A DNA stretch of 64,000 nucleotides from Henriciella sp. (GCF_029936995.1 NZ_JAPYRE010000001.1:1-64000); one strand, 5' to 3'. Shown: positions 46,423 through 56,330, numbered from the stretch's first letter. Notes: generated from the letters alone by a model not told the origin. Made by a program: numbers and translations.

Positions 46423-48444
46423 ATGATTATTGGTGCAATTGACCGGTTCGACAGGGAAAAAGTTTCGGGGTGGGCTGTTGATGTATTCAACCCGGACAAA
46501 CCGGTTGTCATTAATGTGCTGGCAAGCGGAGAACTCGTAGCCTGCGGTGAAACATGTCATCGTCGAAAAGACGTCGCTTCTGACGTAGACGCTGAGCTCG
46601 CGGGTTTCGAAATTTCTGTGCCGGAAGATATTCGCCGTACAATGCGCCTGACATTGCAGGTTGACGGTAGCGACTTTGACTTCGAGGGGGCCTGTGTGCA
46701 GGCAGACAGTGCTTCATCCCCCGTCAATGCGCAGAAAGAGGTCTTTCAATTCCCACATGTTCTCTATCGTGCGGAAAAGCCGAAAGCCATCAATTTCCAA
46801 TTCATGATTGACCTTGCGAACCAAGCTTGTCGCAAAGGTCGCCCGGTTTTTGTGATGCCGCCTTTCATCGACTGGAATATCCCGCTGTTCCAGCGCCCAC
46901 AGCATATTGCGTCCGCGATGGCCGAGCTTGGTGCTTTCGTGATCTATTTTTCGCCAACCTTCACTCATGATTTCGGTACTGACGTCATTCAGATTCGCGA
47001 CGGGTTAATCCTCTGTAAGCAGCCGAATAATTTCGAGTATTACATCGAGCATGGTCCGCCCTCATTCATAGATTTGTATTCTACGAATACGATCAATGAC
47101 GACATCATAGGTCGCTGGAAGTCCTACGGCCACAATATTGTTTATGAATTCGTAGATCATATCGATCCGGCGATCTCGGGTGAGGTTGGGGCCAAGGTGG
47201 CCCTGGAAACCTTTGCGAAGCTAAGGCCGAGCCATGTCGACTTGCTCGTTCCGACCGCGCAAATCCTTTATGATGAAGTATCAAGCCGCTTTCCCAGTGA
47301 CATGATTGCACTTTCCCCAAATGGGGTTGAGGTTGAGCGGTTCAGCGCTGAAACCGGCACCAGCGAGATGGTCGATGGGATCAGGAAGCAGCATGGTGAT
47401 AAGCCAGTCGTCGGGTATGTCGGTGCGCTGGCAAACTGGCTTGATTTTGAGTTGATCGAAGAAGTTGCAAAGCTCCGGCCGGATATAACATTCGTGCTGA
47501 CCGGGCCGGAATATGCAGGTGGGGAGAGCTTGCCTTCCGGGGAAAATATTATCCTGACCGGACCGGTTGCCTACCCGCTGGTGCCCTCTGTGATGAGGGC
47601 ATTCGACGTGTCCTGGATTCCTTTCAAACCAGGTAATATTGCTAAATCGACATCTCCGCTGAAGTTATTCGAATACTTCGCTTCCGGCCAGCCTGTCATA
47701 GTCAATTCCGACATGAGGGAATGTACCGCCTTCGAGGAAGTTTTCGCGGCAAGCTCCGCAGATGAGTATGCGGAGGCAATCGACAAGGCTTTACATGCTC
47801 GCACTCAGCCAGCTTATCAGAAAGCACTGGAGACTTATGCGCAGGAGGCAAGCTGGCTTGAGCGTGCTCAAATCATGCTCGATGCGTTCAACGACGTGGG
47901 GCCGCGGAAGCTGGCCATGGCGTTCCCCAGCCACTTGCCGCAGAGTTGCATCAGTGCTGGCGAGGGAAGACTCCAGGAAGCGGGTCAGATGAATATTGAC
48001 AGTGTTGTGAGCAGATCACGCTCAGGCTTCGAAATCACTTCGGCGCGGCCAGTCAATATCGTCGGAGAATACAAATTTTTCTCGGTGGACCTGACTGGAC
48101 TGGGGCTTGAGAATAAAACGGATTGGACGCTTGTTCTTTGCGTTGCGTCCGATAATGCTCCTCCCCCGCGTGTAAGCGCACTCGAGGTCTTAGTTGATGG
48201 CGAGGTTATAGGCAGCCACGATGGAACAGTGCTTCGCTATCCCGTCGAGGTGCGTTTGAACGATAAAGCCGCTGCGGCCAAGCGGGTCACACTACGCGTC
48301 CGCGCTGTTCGAATTGATGCGCGCAGATATTGGGACGACTTTCGTCCAGTCCTGAAGGATGCGATGGTCCTAAATTGGCCGATGAAGGAGGATCTAGTGA
48401 TATCGGCGAGCAAAAGCCTGGCAGAAGAGCGGGTAGCAAGCTGA
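46423..48444 (+). CDS. glycosyltransferase with N-terminal beta-sandwich
   Basis: This 673-residue protein has an N-terminal beta-rich module (IGAIDRFDREKVSGWAVD and following strands, about 1-90), a central GT-B glycosyltransferase of family-4 type (about 110-500, with PFIDWNIPLFQRPQHIA, ALSPNGVEVERF, VGYVGALANWLDFELI, SPLKLFEYFASGQPVIVN), and a C-terminal beta-sandwich (about 545-660). The two beta modules are unusual additions and may anchor or bind carbohydrate. GGGGAG lies before ATG 46423. The stop overlaps the next start (ATGA). Confidence 0.82.
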   Translation: MIIGAIDRFDREKVSGWAVDVFNPDKPVVINVLASGELVACGETCHRRKDVASDVDAELAGFEISVPEDIRRTMRLTLQVDGSDFDFEGACVQADSASSPVNAQKEVFQFPHVLYRAEKPKAINFQFMIDLANQACRKGRPVFVMPPFIDWNIPLFQRPQHIASAMAELGAFVIYFSPTFTHDFGTDVIQIRDGLILCKQPNNFEYYIEHGPPSFIDLYSTNTINDDIIGRWKSYGHNIVYEFVDHIDPAISGEVGAKVALETFAKLRPSHVDLLVPTAQILYDEVSSRFPSDMIALSPNGVEVERFSAETGTSEMVDGIRKQHGDKPVVGYVGALANWLDFELIEEVAKLRPDITFVLTGPEYAGGESLPSGENIILTGPVAYPLVPSVMRAFDVSWIPFKPGNIAKSTSPLKLFEYFASGQPVIVNSDMRECTAFEEVFAASSADEYAEAIDKALHARTQPAYQKALETYAQEASWLERAQIMLDAFNDVGPRKLAMAFPSHLPQSCISAGEGRLQEAGQMNIDSVVSRSRSGFEITSARPVNIVGEYKFFSVDLTGLGLENKTDWTLVLCVASDNAPPPRVSALEVLVDGEVIGSHDGTVLRYPVEVRLNDKAAAAKRVTLRVRAVRIDARRYWDDFRPVLKDAMVLNWPMKEDLVISASKSLAEERVAS

Positions 48445-48905
48445 TGTCAGAGAAGTATTCCCGTAAGATCGTCACGTCTCAGGTGCCTGTGCATGTACTC
48501 GAAGAGTATTTGCACGACGCGACTGCTTGGCAGGCAATCATGCCGCGGCTTGCTATTGATGAGTTCACGAACGGTAGTTCGGGGGTGGACGGATCTCGAC
48601 GTTCCAAGATTGTCGGTGCCATGCATGCTTCAATTGGCATCTTTCCCTTCGAGGCGACGGTTCAAAGCCAGAAAGACGGTGACGTGCTAGTTTTCGACGG
48701 TAAGGGATTGCTTGCAAAGCTTGCTCCGTTTTCCCTAAGCGGCGAGGCCACCAATCAGGAGGACGGCAATACTGAGGTTCAAATAAAGCCGGCTTTCGAG
48801 AAGTTGCCGCATGTCTTGCAGAAGCTTCTTCAACGAGTGGAAGGCAGCCTTCACAAGCAGTTTAGGGATCGGGTAGATCGTTATTACGCTAATCCGGAAG
48901 TATAG
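48444..48905 (+). CDS. SRPBCC-like small protein
   Basis: This 153-residue protein starts at the overlapping ATGA of the glycosyltransferase, so it is co-translated with it. It has an SRPBCC/START-like layout: an N-terminal amphipathic helix (VPVHVLEEYLHDATAWQAIM), several strands (GAMHASIGIFPFEATVQSQKDGDVLVFDGKG) and a long C-terminal helix (LQKLLQRVEGSLHKQFRDRVDRYY). The fold suggests a ligand cavity for a hydrophobic molecule. No enzyme motif is recognised, and the fold call is tentative. Confidence 0.6.
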   Translation: MSEKYSRKIVTSQVPVHVLEEYLHDATAWQAIMPRLAIDEFTNGSSGVDGSRRSKIVGAMHASIGIFPFEATVQSQKDGDVLVFDGKGLLAKLAPFSLSGEATNQEDGNTEVQIKPAFEKLPHVLQKLLQRVEGSLHKQFRDRVDRYYANPEV

Positions 48906-48962
48906 TGCAGATATACGGTAGTTCTTCGCGGGCTTTTAGAGATTGTACGCTGGCGGGTGGAT

Positions 48963-50171
48963 TTAACCAGTTTTTAAGTCGGCTGCATCGGCCTCAAGGG
49001 CGGCAAGCTTAGGTCCGGCATCCCGGATTCCCCGTGCGAAAGCGACTTCGAGAAGGTTGCGGGCGATCTGCTGATCATGCTGAGGGTATGTTGGGTCGCA
49101 CATAATCAGTCCTTGGTGATAGATGCTCCACGGATCGTCACTGAGGGACGGGTGTCGAAAATAGGGCAGAGCATGTGCCGCGCTCTTGTCCGCGCCGCGA
49201 CCATAAAAATGGATCGTTCCGAGTCGGTAGGCTGCCTTGGAAGAGTTCTCTGTGGCATAAAGATGTTCCGCATGGTGTCTGGCTTCGACGTATTTATGTG
49301 AGGTCCAGGCTGTGTCCATCAGTTCGGTCTGTGCTTGAATGGCTTTTTCACGCTCTGCCAGTTGCGCGGCTGCGTCATCCGCACCCTTCCCGTCTTCGTA
49401 ACCTATGCCAGATCGCCCTCGTCGGCGCATCTCAGAGGCATAGGCCTCGGAAACCTCTTTTGGATCGCCCATGGCGACGATTTCGCCCCGCCGCATCCAA
49501 GCTAGCTTGTTGCAATTCTGCTGGAGAATGGAGGGTGTGTGACTCGCAAGCACGACGATACCACTTTCTTGAACCATTTGCTTCACCTTCCGGCTGGCTT
49601 TCTGGACAAAGCCGGCATCACCGGCTCCTAGCCACTCGTCGAGAACCAGAATGTCACCCGTAAGCGCGGTGCAGATTGCAAAGGAGAGCCTAGCGCGCAT
49701 GCCGTCCGAATAGGTGCGGACCGGCAGGTCCAGAAAATCGCCGAGTTCAGTAAAATCAGGGACGGTCTCGTGAGCCCATCTGACTTCTTCACCTGTCGCG
49801 CCGAAAAGGCGCAGGGGAAGCTCAATGTTTTCTCGGCCAGTCAGTTCGGGATTTATGCCAAGGCCACGACTGATGAGTGGTATGACACGCCCTTCCAGAT
49901 CCACAGAGCCGGATGTCGGATGAGAGATGCCGGCGAGCAGGCGGAGTAAGGTCGTCTTGCCAGCGCCATTATGGCCGATCAGGCCAAGCCGGTCACCTGG
50001 GCGAAGGCTCAGATTAACATCGTGAAGCGCGTGTACAACCTGTGTCGATCGCTTGCCTTTGCCCCCCATGCCGCCGACCTGGCCGCTCAGGAGAGTGTTC
50101 TTAAAAGACCGGCTCTTGGAAGTATAAATAGGATACGAAAAAGTCGCATCCCTGACATCAACTTTAACCAT
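48963..50171 (-). CDS. polysaccharide ABC exporter ATPase with Sel1-like C-terminus
   Basis: This 402-residue ABC ATPase of the Wzt/KpsT type has Walker A LIGHNGAGKTTLLRL (about 63-77), signature YSDGMRARLSFAI, Walker B ILVLDEWLG and a switch His in LASHTPSI. After the ABC domain (about 1-245) is a Glu/Ala-rich linker and Sel1-like repeats (AAYRLGTIHFYGRGADKSAAHALPYF, about 305-400) that replace the usual carbohydrate-binding domain. It partners with the permease gene six bases upstream on the same strand to export an undecaprenyl- or lipid-linked glycan. Confidence 0.85.
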   Translation of the reverse strand: MVKVDVRDATFSYPIYTSKSRSFKNTLLSGQVGGMGGKGKRSTQVVHALHDVNLSLRPGDRLGLIGHNGAGKTTLLRLLAGISHPTSGSVDLEGRVIPLISRGLGINPELTGRENIELPLRLFGATGEEVRWAHETVPDFTELGDFLDLPVRTYSDGMRARLSFAICTALTGDILVLDEWLGAGDAGFVQKASRKVKQMVQESGIVVLASHTPSILQQNCNKLAWMRRGEIVAMGDPKEVSEAYASEMRRRGRSGIGYEDGKGADDAAAQLAEREKAIQAQTELMDTAWTSHKYVEARHHAEHLYATENSSKAAYRLGTIHFYGRGADKSAAHALPYFRHPSLSDDPWSIYHQGLIMCDPTYPQHDQQIARNLLEVAFARGIRDAGPKLAALEADAADLKTG

Positions 50172-50177
50172 GACTTT

Positions 50178-50987
50178 CTACAACCAATAGATAACGCGTT
50201 TGCGACTGTAGCGCCAAACCAGCATGGAGGCCAGCCAGCCCGCAATCAGCATTGTGCCGCAGGCGACCAGGTTTGTCGTCGTCGGCAAGGAGCCCATAAG
50301 CGGTGCCCGTATGAGTTCGATCATGTGATAGAACGGGTTGGCGTCCGTGATCAGGGTGCGCCCTGACATCTGCCCTGGTTGCCAGATGATCGGTGTAAGA
50401 AAGAACGACACTTGCAACAAGTTGGATATGATCTGCTGAAGGTCTCGGAACCGGGCGCAGAGCGGCCCGGTAATTGAAATGAAAAAATATAGGAGTATTG
50501 CATTTGCGAAAAGGCTTGCGGGTAGGATCAGCAGGGCGGGCGTAGGCGGTACTTTAGCGTAGATAAGTACGAGTGCGATCACTAGTAAGTTGTGAAAGAA
50601 AACAATAACATTCCGGTAGACTACGCGAGCCGCAAATAAACTGAGCGGAATTGCGGCACTTCGAATGTGGCCGCCATTATCGATAATGGAAACGCTGCCT
50701 TCACCAATAATTGCAGAGATCAGGTTCCAAGCAAGAAGGCCACAGGATAGGAAGACCAGGTAATCGAGGAAAGGCTGGTTCAAGATCTGTGCATACAGGA
50801 TCGAGATGCCGGCAATCCAGGCAGCAAGCGTGAGGCTGATCCAGAATGGGCCGATCACAGACCGCTTGTAACGGAGCTTGATGTCCTGATTGCCCATCAG
50901 CACCCAGATCTGCCAATGGCTTACGGTATTAGACAGTTCACCAAACAAGGGCCGTCTTTGTCTCTGGAAATTTGCGGTGACACTCAT
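50178..50987 (-). CDS. polysaccharide ABC exporter permease
   Basis: This 269-residue ABC-2 type membrane protein has about six hydrophobic helices and begins with a cytoplasmic segment (LFGELSNTVSHWQIWVLMGNQDIKLRYKRSVIGPFW) typical of Wzm/KpsM permeases. Its partner ATPase starts six bases downstream. The pair exports a surface glycan, with the direction and lipid carrier inferred from the family. It is divergent from the next glycosyltransferase. Confidence 0.85.
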   Translation of the reverse strand: MSVTANFQRQRRPLFGELSNTVSHWQIWVLMGNQDIKLRYKRSVIGPFWISLTLAAWIAGISILYAQILNQPFLDYLVFLSCGLLAWNLISAIIGEGSVSIIDNGGHIRSAAIPLSLFAARVVYRNVIVFFHNLLVIALVLIYAKVPPTPALLILPASLFANAILLYFFISITGPLCARFRDLQQIISNLLQVSFFLTPIIWQPGQMSGRTLITDANPFYHMIELIRAPLMGSLPTTTNLVACGTMLIAGWLASMLVWRYSRKRVIYWL

Positions 50988-51047
50988 TTCGGTTCTCTAC
51001 AACATGATATAAATCTACGGCAAGTGACTGGGTACAGGCGAGAAATT

Positions 51048-52394
51048 ATGAGAGACGGTCCAGATTTTAATAGCACGATACTCATCGTGACAGCTCAACT
51101 GGACCATGGCGGGCTCGAAACACGCTTGCGGGGCGAGCTCTGTAACCTTCGGGCGCGAGGTGCCCGCATCATCCTTGCAACTGGAGCCGATGAAACGGTT
51201 CTGGAAAGTATCGGTATCGTTGTAGATCGGGCGTATTGTGATCTGCCGTTCAGGCGCGCACTGAACGTGTCCCTTCTCAAGCAGCTTGTTGCGCAGCTTG
51301 CGGGGATTATCGAGAGTGAGGAGGTGGATGAAATATGGGGCCATCCGTTTGTCTCCATCTTCCCCGCCATGCTGGCTGGCGAGTTGAAAGGCTGCGCGCG
51401 GCGCCTTGTCCTGCATGGTCCTGTATCGCTGAGTGATCAGGAGTACGGTGTCTTCTGGAATCTTGTTCTGCGGCAATTCATGCTGCCGCACGCCGAGCAG
51501 ATCATATCGGTTTCGAGGGAGACAGACGCGCTGGCGCACGAAGCCTCCTTCGCGCCGCTACGTCACAGTCTTATCATGGAAAACGGCATCGATACTGCGG
51601 TTTACCGCCCGACCCGGCTACACCAGCCTGTGCGCCGGCGGATTCTTGTTGTTAGCCGGTTGGATCGCCCCCGGATTCGCGCCATCATGCCGTTACTGAA
51701 GCTCTTGCAGCCCTTTCAGGGCTGGTCCATTGATTTTGCCGGAGACGGTGTTGCACTGGCACGTCTCAAGCGTGCCGTAAGGCTTTATGGGTATAGTCCC
51801 GAGCGAGTGCGCTATCTCGGTGTACGTCATGATATTGCGCAGCTTCAGGGCGAGTATGATGTTATCGCCGCCAATGGGCGAGCCTTTCTGGAGGGGGCGA
51901 GTGCGAACAAGTTCTGTGTTCTCATAGGCCCGGAAGCGCCGCCCTTTCTAGTTCGCAAGGCTGACTTCGAAGAGTTGAGGCGCGCCAATTATAGCGGGCG
52001 CGGCATCTCCGTAAGCAGGCGCGACCTTAGCCATGACTTCAAAAACATTGATACTCTTGATCCCGAAGACTTCATGCTGCGTGACATGGTGTTGGAGTAT
52101 GCCGATGAAAGGAGGATTGCCAACGGCCTACAGCCCCTGAAAACGTATTCTTCTGAGACCCCTATCTGTAAATTGGCGGATTACTTGCTGAGAGATGTTG
52201 ACTTCCCGGATGTCGCGGTGAGCAGGCACCCCAAGGTTCTGAGACGTCTTCGGGGTCTGCCTTGGAGTGCAGAGGCCAGTCTGGCCTTTCAGGACTATTA
52301 CATCGATTTTTTGGAAGCCTCTCGGAAGGAGCTGAATGATAAGCTCTGGAAGGCTCAAAACGCGCTCGCCAAGGCGGTAGAGGCCTCCCAATGA
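51048..52394 (+). CDS. glycosyltransferase (GT-B)
   Basis: This 448-residue protein resembles a GT-B glycosyltransferase: SGLILIVTAQLDHGGLETRLRGELCNL at the N-terminus (the TGGL-like glycine loop), SVSRETDALAHEA at the hinge, IMENGIDTAVYRP and VVSRLDRPRIRAIMPLL for the donor domain. The E-x7-E donor motif is not clear, so activity is uncertain. The start at 51048 gives the family N-terminus; an upstream in-frame ATG overlaps the permease start. It is followed 92 bp later by wecB. Confidence 0.7.
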   Translation: MRDGPDFNSTILIVTAQLDHGGLETRLRGELCNLRARGARIILATGADETVLESIGIVVDRAYCDLPFRRALNVSLLKQLVAQLAGIIESEEVDEIWGHPFVSIFPAMLAGELKGCARRLVLHGPVSLSDQEYGVFWNLVLRQFMLPHAEQIISVSRETDALAHEASFAPLRHSLIMENGIDTAVYRPTRLHQPVRRRILVVSRLDRPRIRAIMPLLKLLQPFQGWSIDFAGDGVALARLKRAVRLYGYSPERVRYLGVRHDIAQLQGEYDVIAANGRAFLEGASANKFCVLIGPEAPPFLVRKADFEELRRANYSGRGISVSRRDLSHDFKNIDTLDPEDFMLRDMVLEYADERRIANGLQPLKTYSSETPICKLADYLLRDVDFPDVAVSRHPKVLRRLRGLPWSAEASLAFQDYYIDFLEASRKELNDKLWKAQNALAKAVEASQ

Positions 52395-52485
52395 AGGGGT
52401 TGCATCCCCCATGAACGTCATATAGCCAATTTTTTCGGGCAGTTGTCCTGCCCGAGCGTATCATCCTTACTAATTCGGAGATTAT

Positions 52486-53619
52486 ATGAAAATTCTAAGT
52501 ATTGTTGGTACGCGCCCAGAAGCAGTGAAGATGGCGCCAATTCTTCGCGAGCTCGACCGGCAAAGCTGGTGCCAGTCGGAATTGCTGCTTACCGGGCAGC
52601 ATCGTGACCTAGTGGACAGCGCCTTGAAGCAGTTCGGTGTGAGACCTGACTACGACCTCAATCTCATGATGCCCGGTCAGTCACTTGGCTCCTTGACGGG
52701 GCGTGCTTTTGTCGCGCTCGAAGAAAAGATCAAAGAGATTGGTCCGGACTTGATCCTGTCGCAGGGCGATACAACCACGGTAATGGTTTCTTCAATTGTC
52801 GCATTCTATCTGCGTATCCCATTCGGCCATGTGGAGGCCGGCCTGCGGACTGGCGATGTCCGCAATCCCTTCCCGGAAGAGATTAACCGGGTGATTACGG
52901 GCCGCGTGGCCGATCTTCACTTTGCCCCCACCCCGGCCTCTGCCCAAGCTCTCTACCGTGAATTCGTACCCGAAAAGAAAGTCTTCGTGACGGGTAATTC
53001 AGTCATCGACAATCTGGCGTTTTATAGCGAAAAAGTGAGCCTCTCCCCGCACCGCGCGCCGGAAGGTGGCAAGCTCGTGCTTCTCACCTCTCACCGCCGG
53101 GAGAATTTCGGGGCTCCGATGCGTGAGTATTTCACCGGATTGAGGGAAGTCGTTGATGCGCGACCGGATGTTCATCTTGTATACCCGGTACATCCCAATC
53201 CGGAGGTCATAGAGGCGGCCAGTGAAAAGCTTGGGGATCATGAGCGAATAAAACTGATTGATCCGATGGCGTATTTCGACTTCGTCGCGACAATGAAGGC
53301 CGCCGATGTGATTGTGACCGATAGCGGTGGCGTACAGGAAGAGGCACCGTTTTTCCACAAACCGGTTCTCGTCCTGCGTGAGGAAACCGAGCGCCCCGAA
53401 GCCGTATCGGCAGGCGTGGCCCACCTAGTTGGCCTGTCGCGTGAGCGTGTCAGGGACAAGGTCTTGAGACTATTGAGTGATCCGGATTACTATAGCTCCA
53501 TGGCGAGCGGCGCATCTCCCTATGGCGATGGTCATGCCAGCGAGCGTATCGTTCAGGCGATTGCCGACTTCACCGGGAAGCCTTATGAAGGAGAACGCCG
53601 TGAGGCGTTCAAAGGATAA
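52486..53619 (+). CDS. wecB: UDP-N-acetylglucosamine 2-epimerase
   Basis: This 377-residue non-hydrolysing epimerase converts UDP-GlcNAc to UDP-ManNAc for surface-glycan synthesis. Conserved blocks are SIVGTRPEAVKMAPIL (about 4-19), SQGDTTTVM, HVEAGLRTGD and PFPEEINRVI, and DSGGVQEEAPFF near the C-terminus. It is followed by a glycosyltransferase that overlaps its end by 20 bp. Confidence 0.94.
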   Translation: MKILSIVGTRPEAVKMAPILRELDRQSWCQSELLLTGQHRDLVDSALKQFGVRPDYDLNLMMPGQSLGSLTGRAFVALEEKIKEIGPDLILSQGDTTTVMVSSIVAFYLRIPFGHVEAGLRTGDVRNPFPEEINRVITGRVADLHFAPTPASAQALYREFVPEKKVFVTGNSVIDNLAFYSEKVSLSPHRAPEGGKLVLLTSHRRENFGAPMREYFTGLREVVDARPDVHLVYPVHPNPEVIEAASEKLGDHERIKLIDPMAYFDFVATMKAADVIVTDSGGVQEEAPFFHKPVLVLREETERPEAVSAGVAHLVGLSRERVRDKVLRLLSDPDYYSSMASGASPYGDGHASERIVQAIADFTGKPYEGERREAFKG

Positions 53620-55132
53620 ACGGACAGACAAGGTCATAACTGCGCCACGACAGTTCTTGTTGTCTCTTTGGCAAGATGTCTGGTCGTACATAGACCGGTA
53701 TGACGAGACCGGAATCAGCGGATGGGTCGCACCTGCGAAAAGCGTTTACAAAGATGAGAAGGTGGATATTACCGGCCCCTACGAGCAGCCGGTCCGCTTA
53801 AGCCTTTTACCATCTGGAAAGGTCCAGCTTGCCGGCCTTAAGCGGACATTGTTTAGATTCTACGCGCCCTTGCCGGTTCAGTTCACGCCCGCCCAGCAGC
53901 GATGGCGGATACATTCCGCAGAGCGCGGCTGGCGCTCTTCGCCGTATATCAGGGCCAAGCCGCGGCCGTTGATCCGGTATCCTCTGGCCAGGTTCGGCCC
54001 ATTTGTTGAAAGGATGAACGGGGCGCGCGTTCTCGTAGTATTTTCGTCGATTAATTGGGATGCTCGCAAACAACGCCAGCAACAGCTTACTACGCAGCTT
54101 TCCTCGGAATATGAAGCCGTCATTTATATCGGCCCGGCGAGTATGGAACACGCGATTGGCAATGAGGTGGTGCTGGCTCGGAATATACCCAAGGTATGGA
54201 GCCTGTTTGTTCCGCTCGCTATCCGGCCGGACTGGAACAAGGCCCGCCTATCGGAAGGAACAGTCAAGACGTTCGCTCCCGTACTCAAGCACCTGACATC
54301 TTCCTGCGCGTGCGACGTGCTGGTAATGTTTCCGGGCTGGGAGCCGGTTGTGTCTGCGATGGAGCCGGATTTAATTGTCTATGACCGCCTTGATGACCAC
54401 GCGGGTTTTGAACATGTGCGGGCTTCAATTGCTGAGGATGAGGAGAGGCTTTTCAAGCAGGCCGGCCTGATTAGCGTTTCCCACAATGCCCTCAAGCCTG
54501 ACTTGACGGTCATTGAGGCCCCCTGTGTGACAGTGCGCAATGGTGTCGATCCACTATCACTTAGTGCTGTCAGCTTCTCTTCTGAAAGGGAGCCCTGTGC
54601 CATATATGTCGGGGCGGTCGAGTCCTGGTTTGACTGGGAACTCTTGTGCGATGTGGCGACACAGCTACCTGCCATGCGTTTCGACATTATCGGACAAGTT
54701 AGCGGGATTCCCGACCCGCCGCTTCCACGCAACATACGTCTGCTCGGCGAGCGCCGGCACGAGGAAGCAATGATGCGCCTCACAAAAGCCTCTGTCGGAA
54801 TTGTGCCTTTTTATGTCACGCCGTTTACCCGAACGATCAATGCCGTCAAGATATATGAGTATCTGGGCGCGGGCCTGCCGGTCGTCACGACGGCTTTCCT
54901 CGATCAGGCCGATACACTGCCCTTTGTCCATAGGGCGGAAGATGCCGGGGCATTTGCTGCTGCAATCGAGGTGGCCCATGCCGAGGCCGAGGCGGATGAG
55001 GATACACGGCGAATGGCGAGTGCTACTGTAGACGGAGCTTCCTGGCAGGCACGTGCGACAACGCTCCTAGACGCCATGAAACAGGCCCGGGGGCGTCGGA
55101 AAAATTCAATCCGTCCACCCGACCGGAGTTGA
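53600..55132 (+). CDS. glycosyltransferase with N-terminal SGW module
   Basis: This 510-residue protein begins with a beta-rich stretch (SYIDRYDETGISGWVAPAK, about 21-40) resembling the start of the 673-residue glycosyltransferase, then a GT-B domain with VLVVFSSINWDARKQRQQQL, LIVYDRLDDHAGFEH, TVRNGVDPLSLSAVSF, IYVGAVESWFDWELL and NAVKIYEYLGAGLPVVTTA. The GTG at 53600 has AAGGAG upstream and is preferred to an ATG at 53585 that overlaps wecB further. It is the last intact gene before the decayed stretch. Confidence 0.8.
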   Translation: MRRSKDKRTDKVITAPRQFLLSLWQDVWSYIDRYDETGISGWVAPAKSVYKDEKVDITGPYEQPVRLSLLPSGKVQLAGLKRTLFRFYAPLPVQFTPAQQRWRIHSAERGWRSSPYIRAKPRPLIRYPLARFGPFVERMNGARVLVVFSSINWDARKQRQQQLTTQLSSEYEAVIYIGPASMEHAIGNEVVLARNIPKVWSLFVPLAIRPDWNKARLSEGTVKTFAPVLKHLTSSCACDVLVMFPGWEPVVSAMEPDLIVYDRLDDHAGFEHVRASIAEDEERLFKQAGLISVSHNALKPDLTVIEAPCVTVRNGVDPLSLSAVSFSSEREPCAIYVGAVESWFDWELLCDVATQLPAMRFDIIGQVSGIPDPPLPRNIRLLGERRHEEAMMRLTKASVGIVPFYVTPFTRTINAVKIYEYLGAGLPVVTTAFLDQADTLPFVHRAEDAGAFAAAIEVAHAEAEADEDTRRMASATVDGASWQARATTLLDAMKQARGRRKNSIRPPDRS

Positions 55133-55694
55133 GACTAGGTTTGGGCTGAATCGATAAACGGAGCCCAGCTTTGAACCTGTTCAGCCATCTCCAGCTATCC
55201 TATCGACAGCCGAATTATACCCAGAAGCATGTGATGCTGAACGAAGCGCTTCATAACCTCAATCCAATTGGCCAGCTTGGCATGTTGTCAAGGTAGACCG
55301 ATTGTGCAAACATTATATTATTCGAGGGGGCAGTCCTATATAATCCCGTCAGGAACAACAGATGCTTGGGCGGGACGAGATGGCATGATCGCGGGGGAAC
55401 ATGGTGGCGCCTCGATGTATTTCGAGCCGCAGGAAGGTTGAACAACCAGGTTTCGGACGAGGCAGAATATCTCATTTATTCAGTAGTAGGCTGGAGTGCT
55501 AATCTGCAAAAATGTTCCAATGCTGGGCGTGAATACGATCGCCGATGCCGCCACAAACTTGCCGTAACTCGTCTCAGGCCCTGTTTGATCATGACCCAGC
55601 CCCGTGGCTCCGGGCCTTTCATTCGGAGAGTCTGCTCACCTTTGCTCTGAGCCCAAGGATGGGACTATTCCGGGTTGGAATTTCCCGCCTTTCA
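55133..55694. other. 562-bp region without intact gene
   Basis: Between the glycosyltransferase and the IS3 remnant no frame shows recognised coding content. Short open frames exist on both strands but without domain or SD. The base composition is more AT-rich than in flanking genes, and the stretch looks like decayed DNA adjoining the insertion-sequence scar. Confidence 0.7.
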
Positions 55695-56330
55695 TCACTT
55701 GGCCTGACTGGCGACGTCCGGGTGTTTTATCAGCGCTTGTGGGGCTCTGTTCTGGTTTGCACTGTAGGACCTTAGCTGATTGTAATCTACACGCCAAGCC
55801 TCCAGCTTTTCACTTGCGTCTAGCAGGCTCATGAACCAGTGCGCATCCAGGCCCTCCGACCTGAGCCGGTCGTTGAACGCCTCGATAAAGGCATTGTCCG
55901 TAGACTTGCCGGGACGGGAGAAGTCGAGGACTACGCCCTTTGAAATGGCCCACAGATCGAGGTCGCGCGAGATAAGCTCGGGCTTCTGGTCCACCCGGAT
56001 CGTCTTCGGATATCCTGTCTGTCGGCAGATCCGGTCAAGGGTTTGGACGACGTCCTCGCGCCGATAGTTGTAGCGTGAATCGATGGCCAGGACGCATCAC
56101 GACCAGGTATCGACAACCGTCAGGATCCGGAACTTCCGGCCGGTTATTCTCGTCTTCCAGCTGCTTCTGGCGCTACATCTCCGACGGCATCAAGACCGCC
56201 TATTTTTTCTTCCAATTGAAATAGGTCACCTAGCTGATCCCCGCCTTGCGGCAGATTTCTGCCATCGCGATGCCATGCTCACCCTGCTTCAAAATAACGC
56301 CTTTTGCGCGTTTGTGAGTTTCGATTCCTT
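55695..56330 (-). pseudogene. IS3-family transposase remnant
   Basis: The minus strand carries remains of an IS3-type insertion sequence. Near 56315-56150 OrfA can be read with three in-frame stops (EICRKAGIS, YFNWKKK, LMPSEM, QLEDENNRP blocks), and 56150-55695 continues into the C-terminal integrase core of OrfB (FSRPGKSTDNAFIEAFND, a DDE-type end with the final Glu motif; SLLDASEKLEAWRVDYN). The end of OrfA and the first part of OrfB are missing, so the element is inactive. It cuts the polysaccharide region. Confidence 0.88.
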
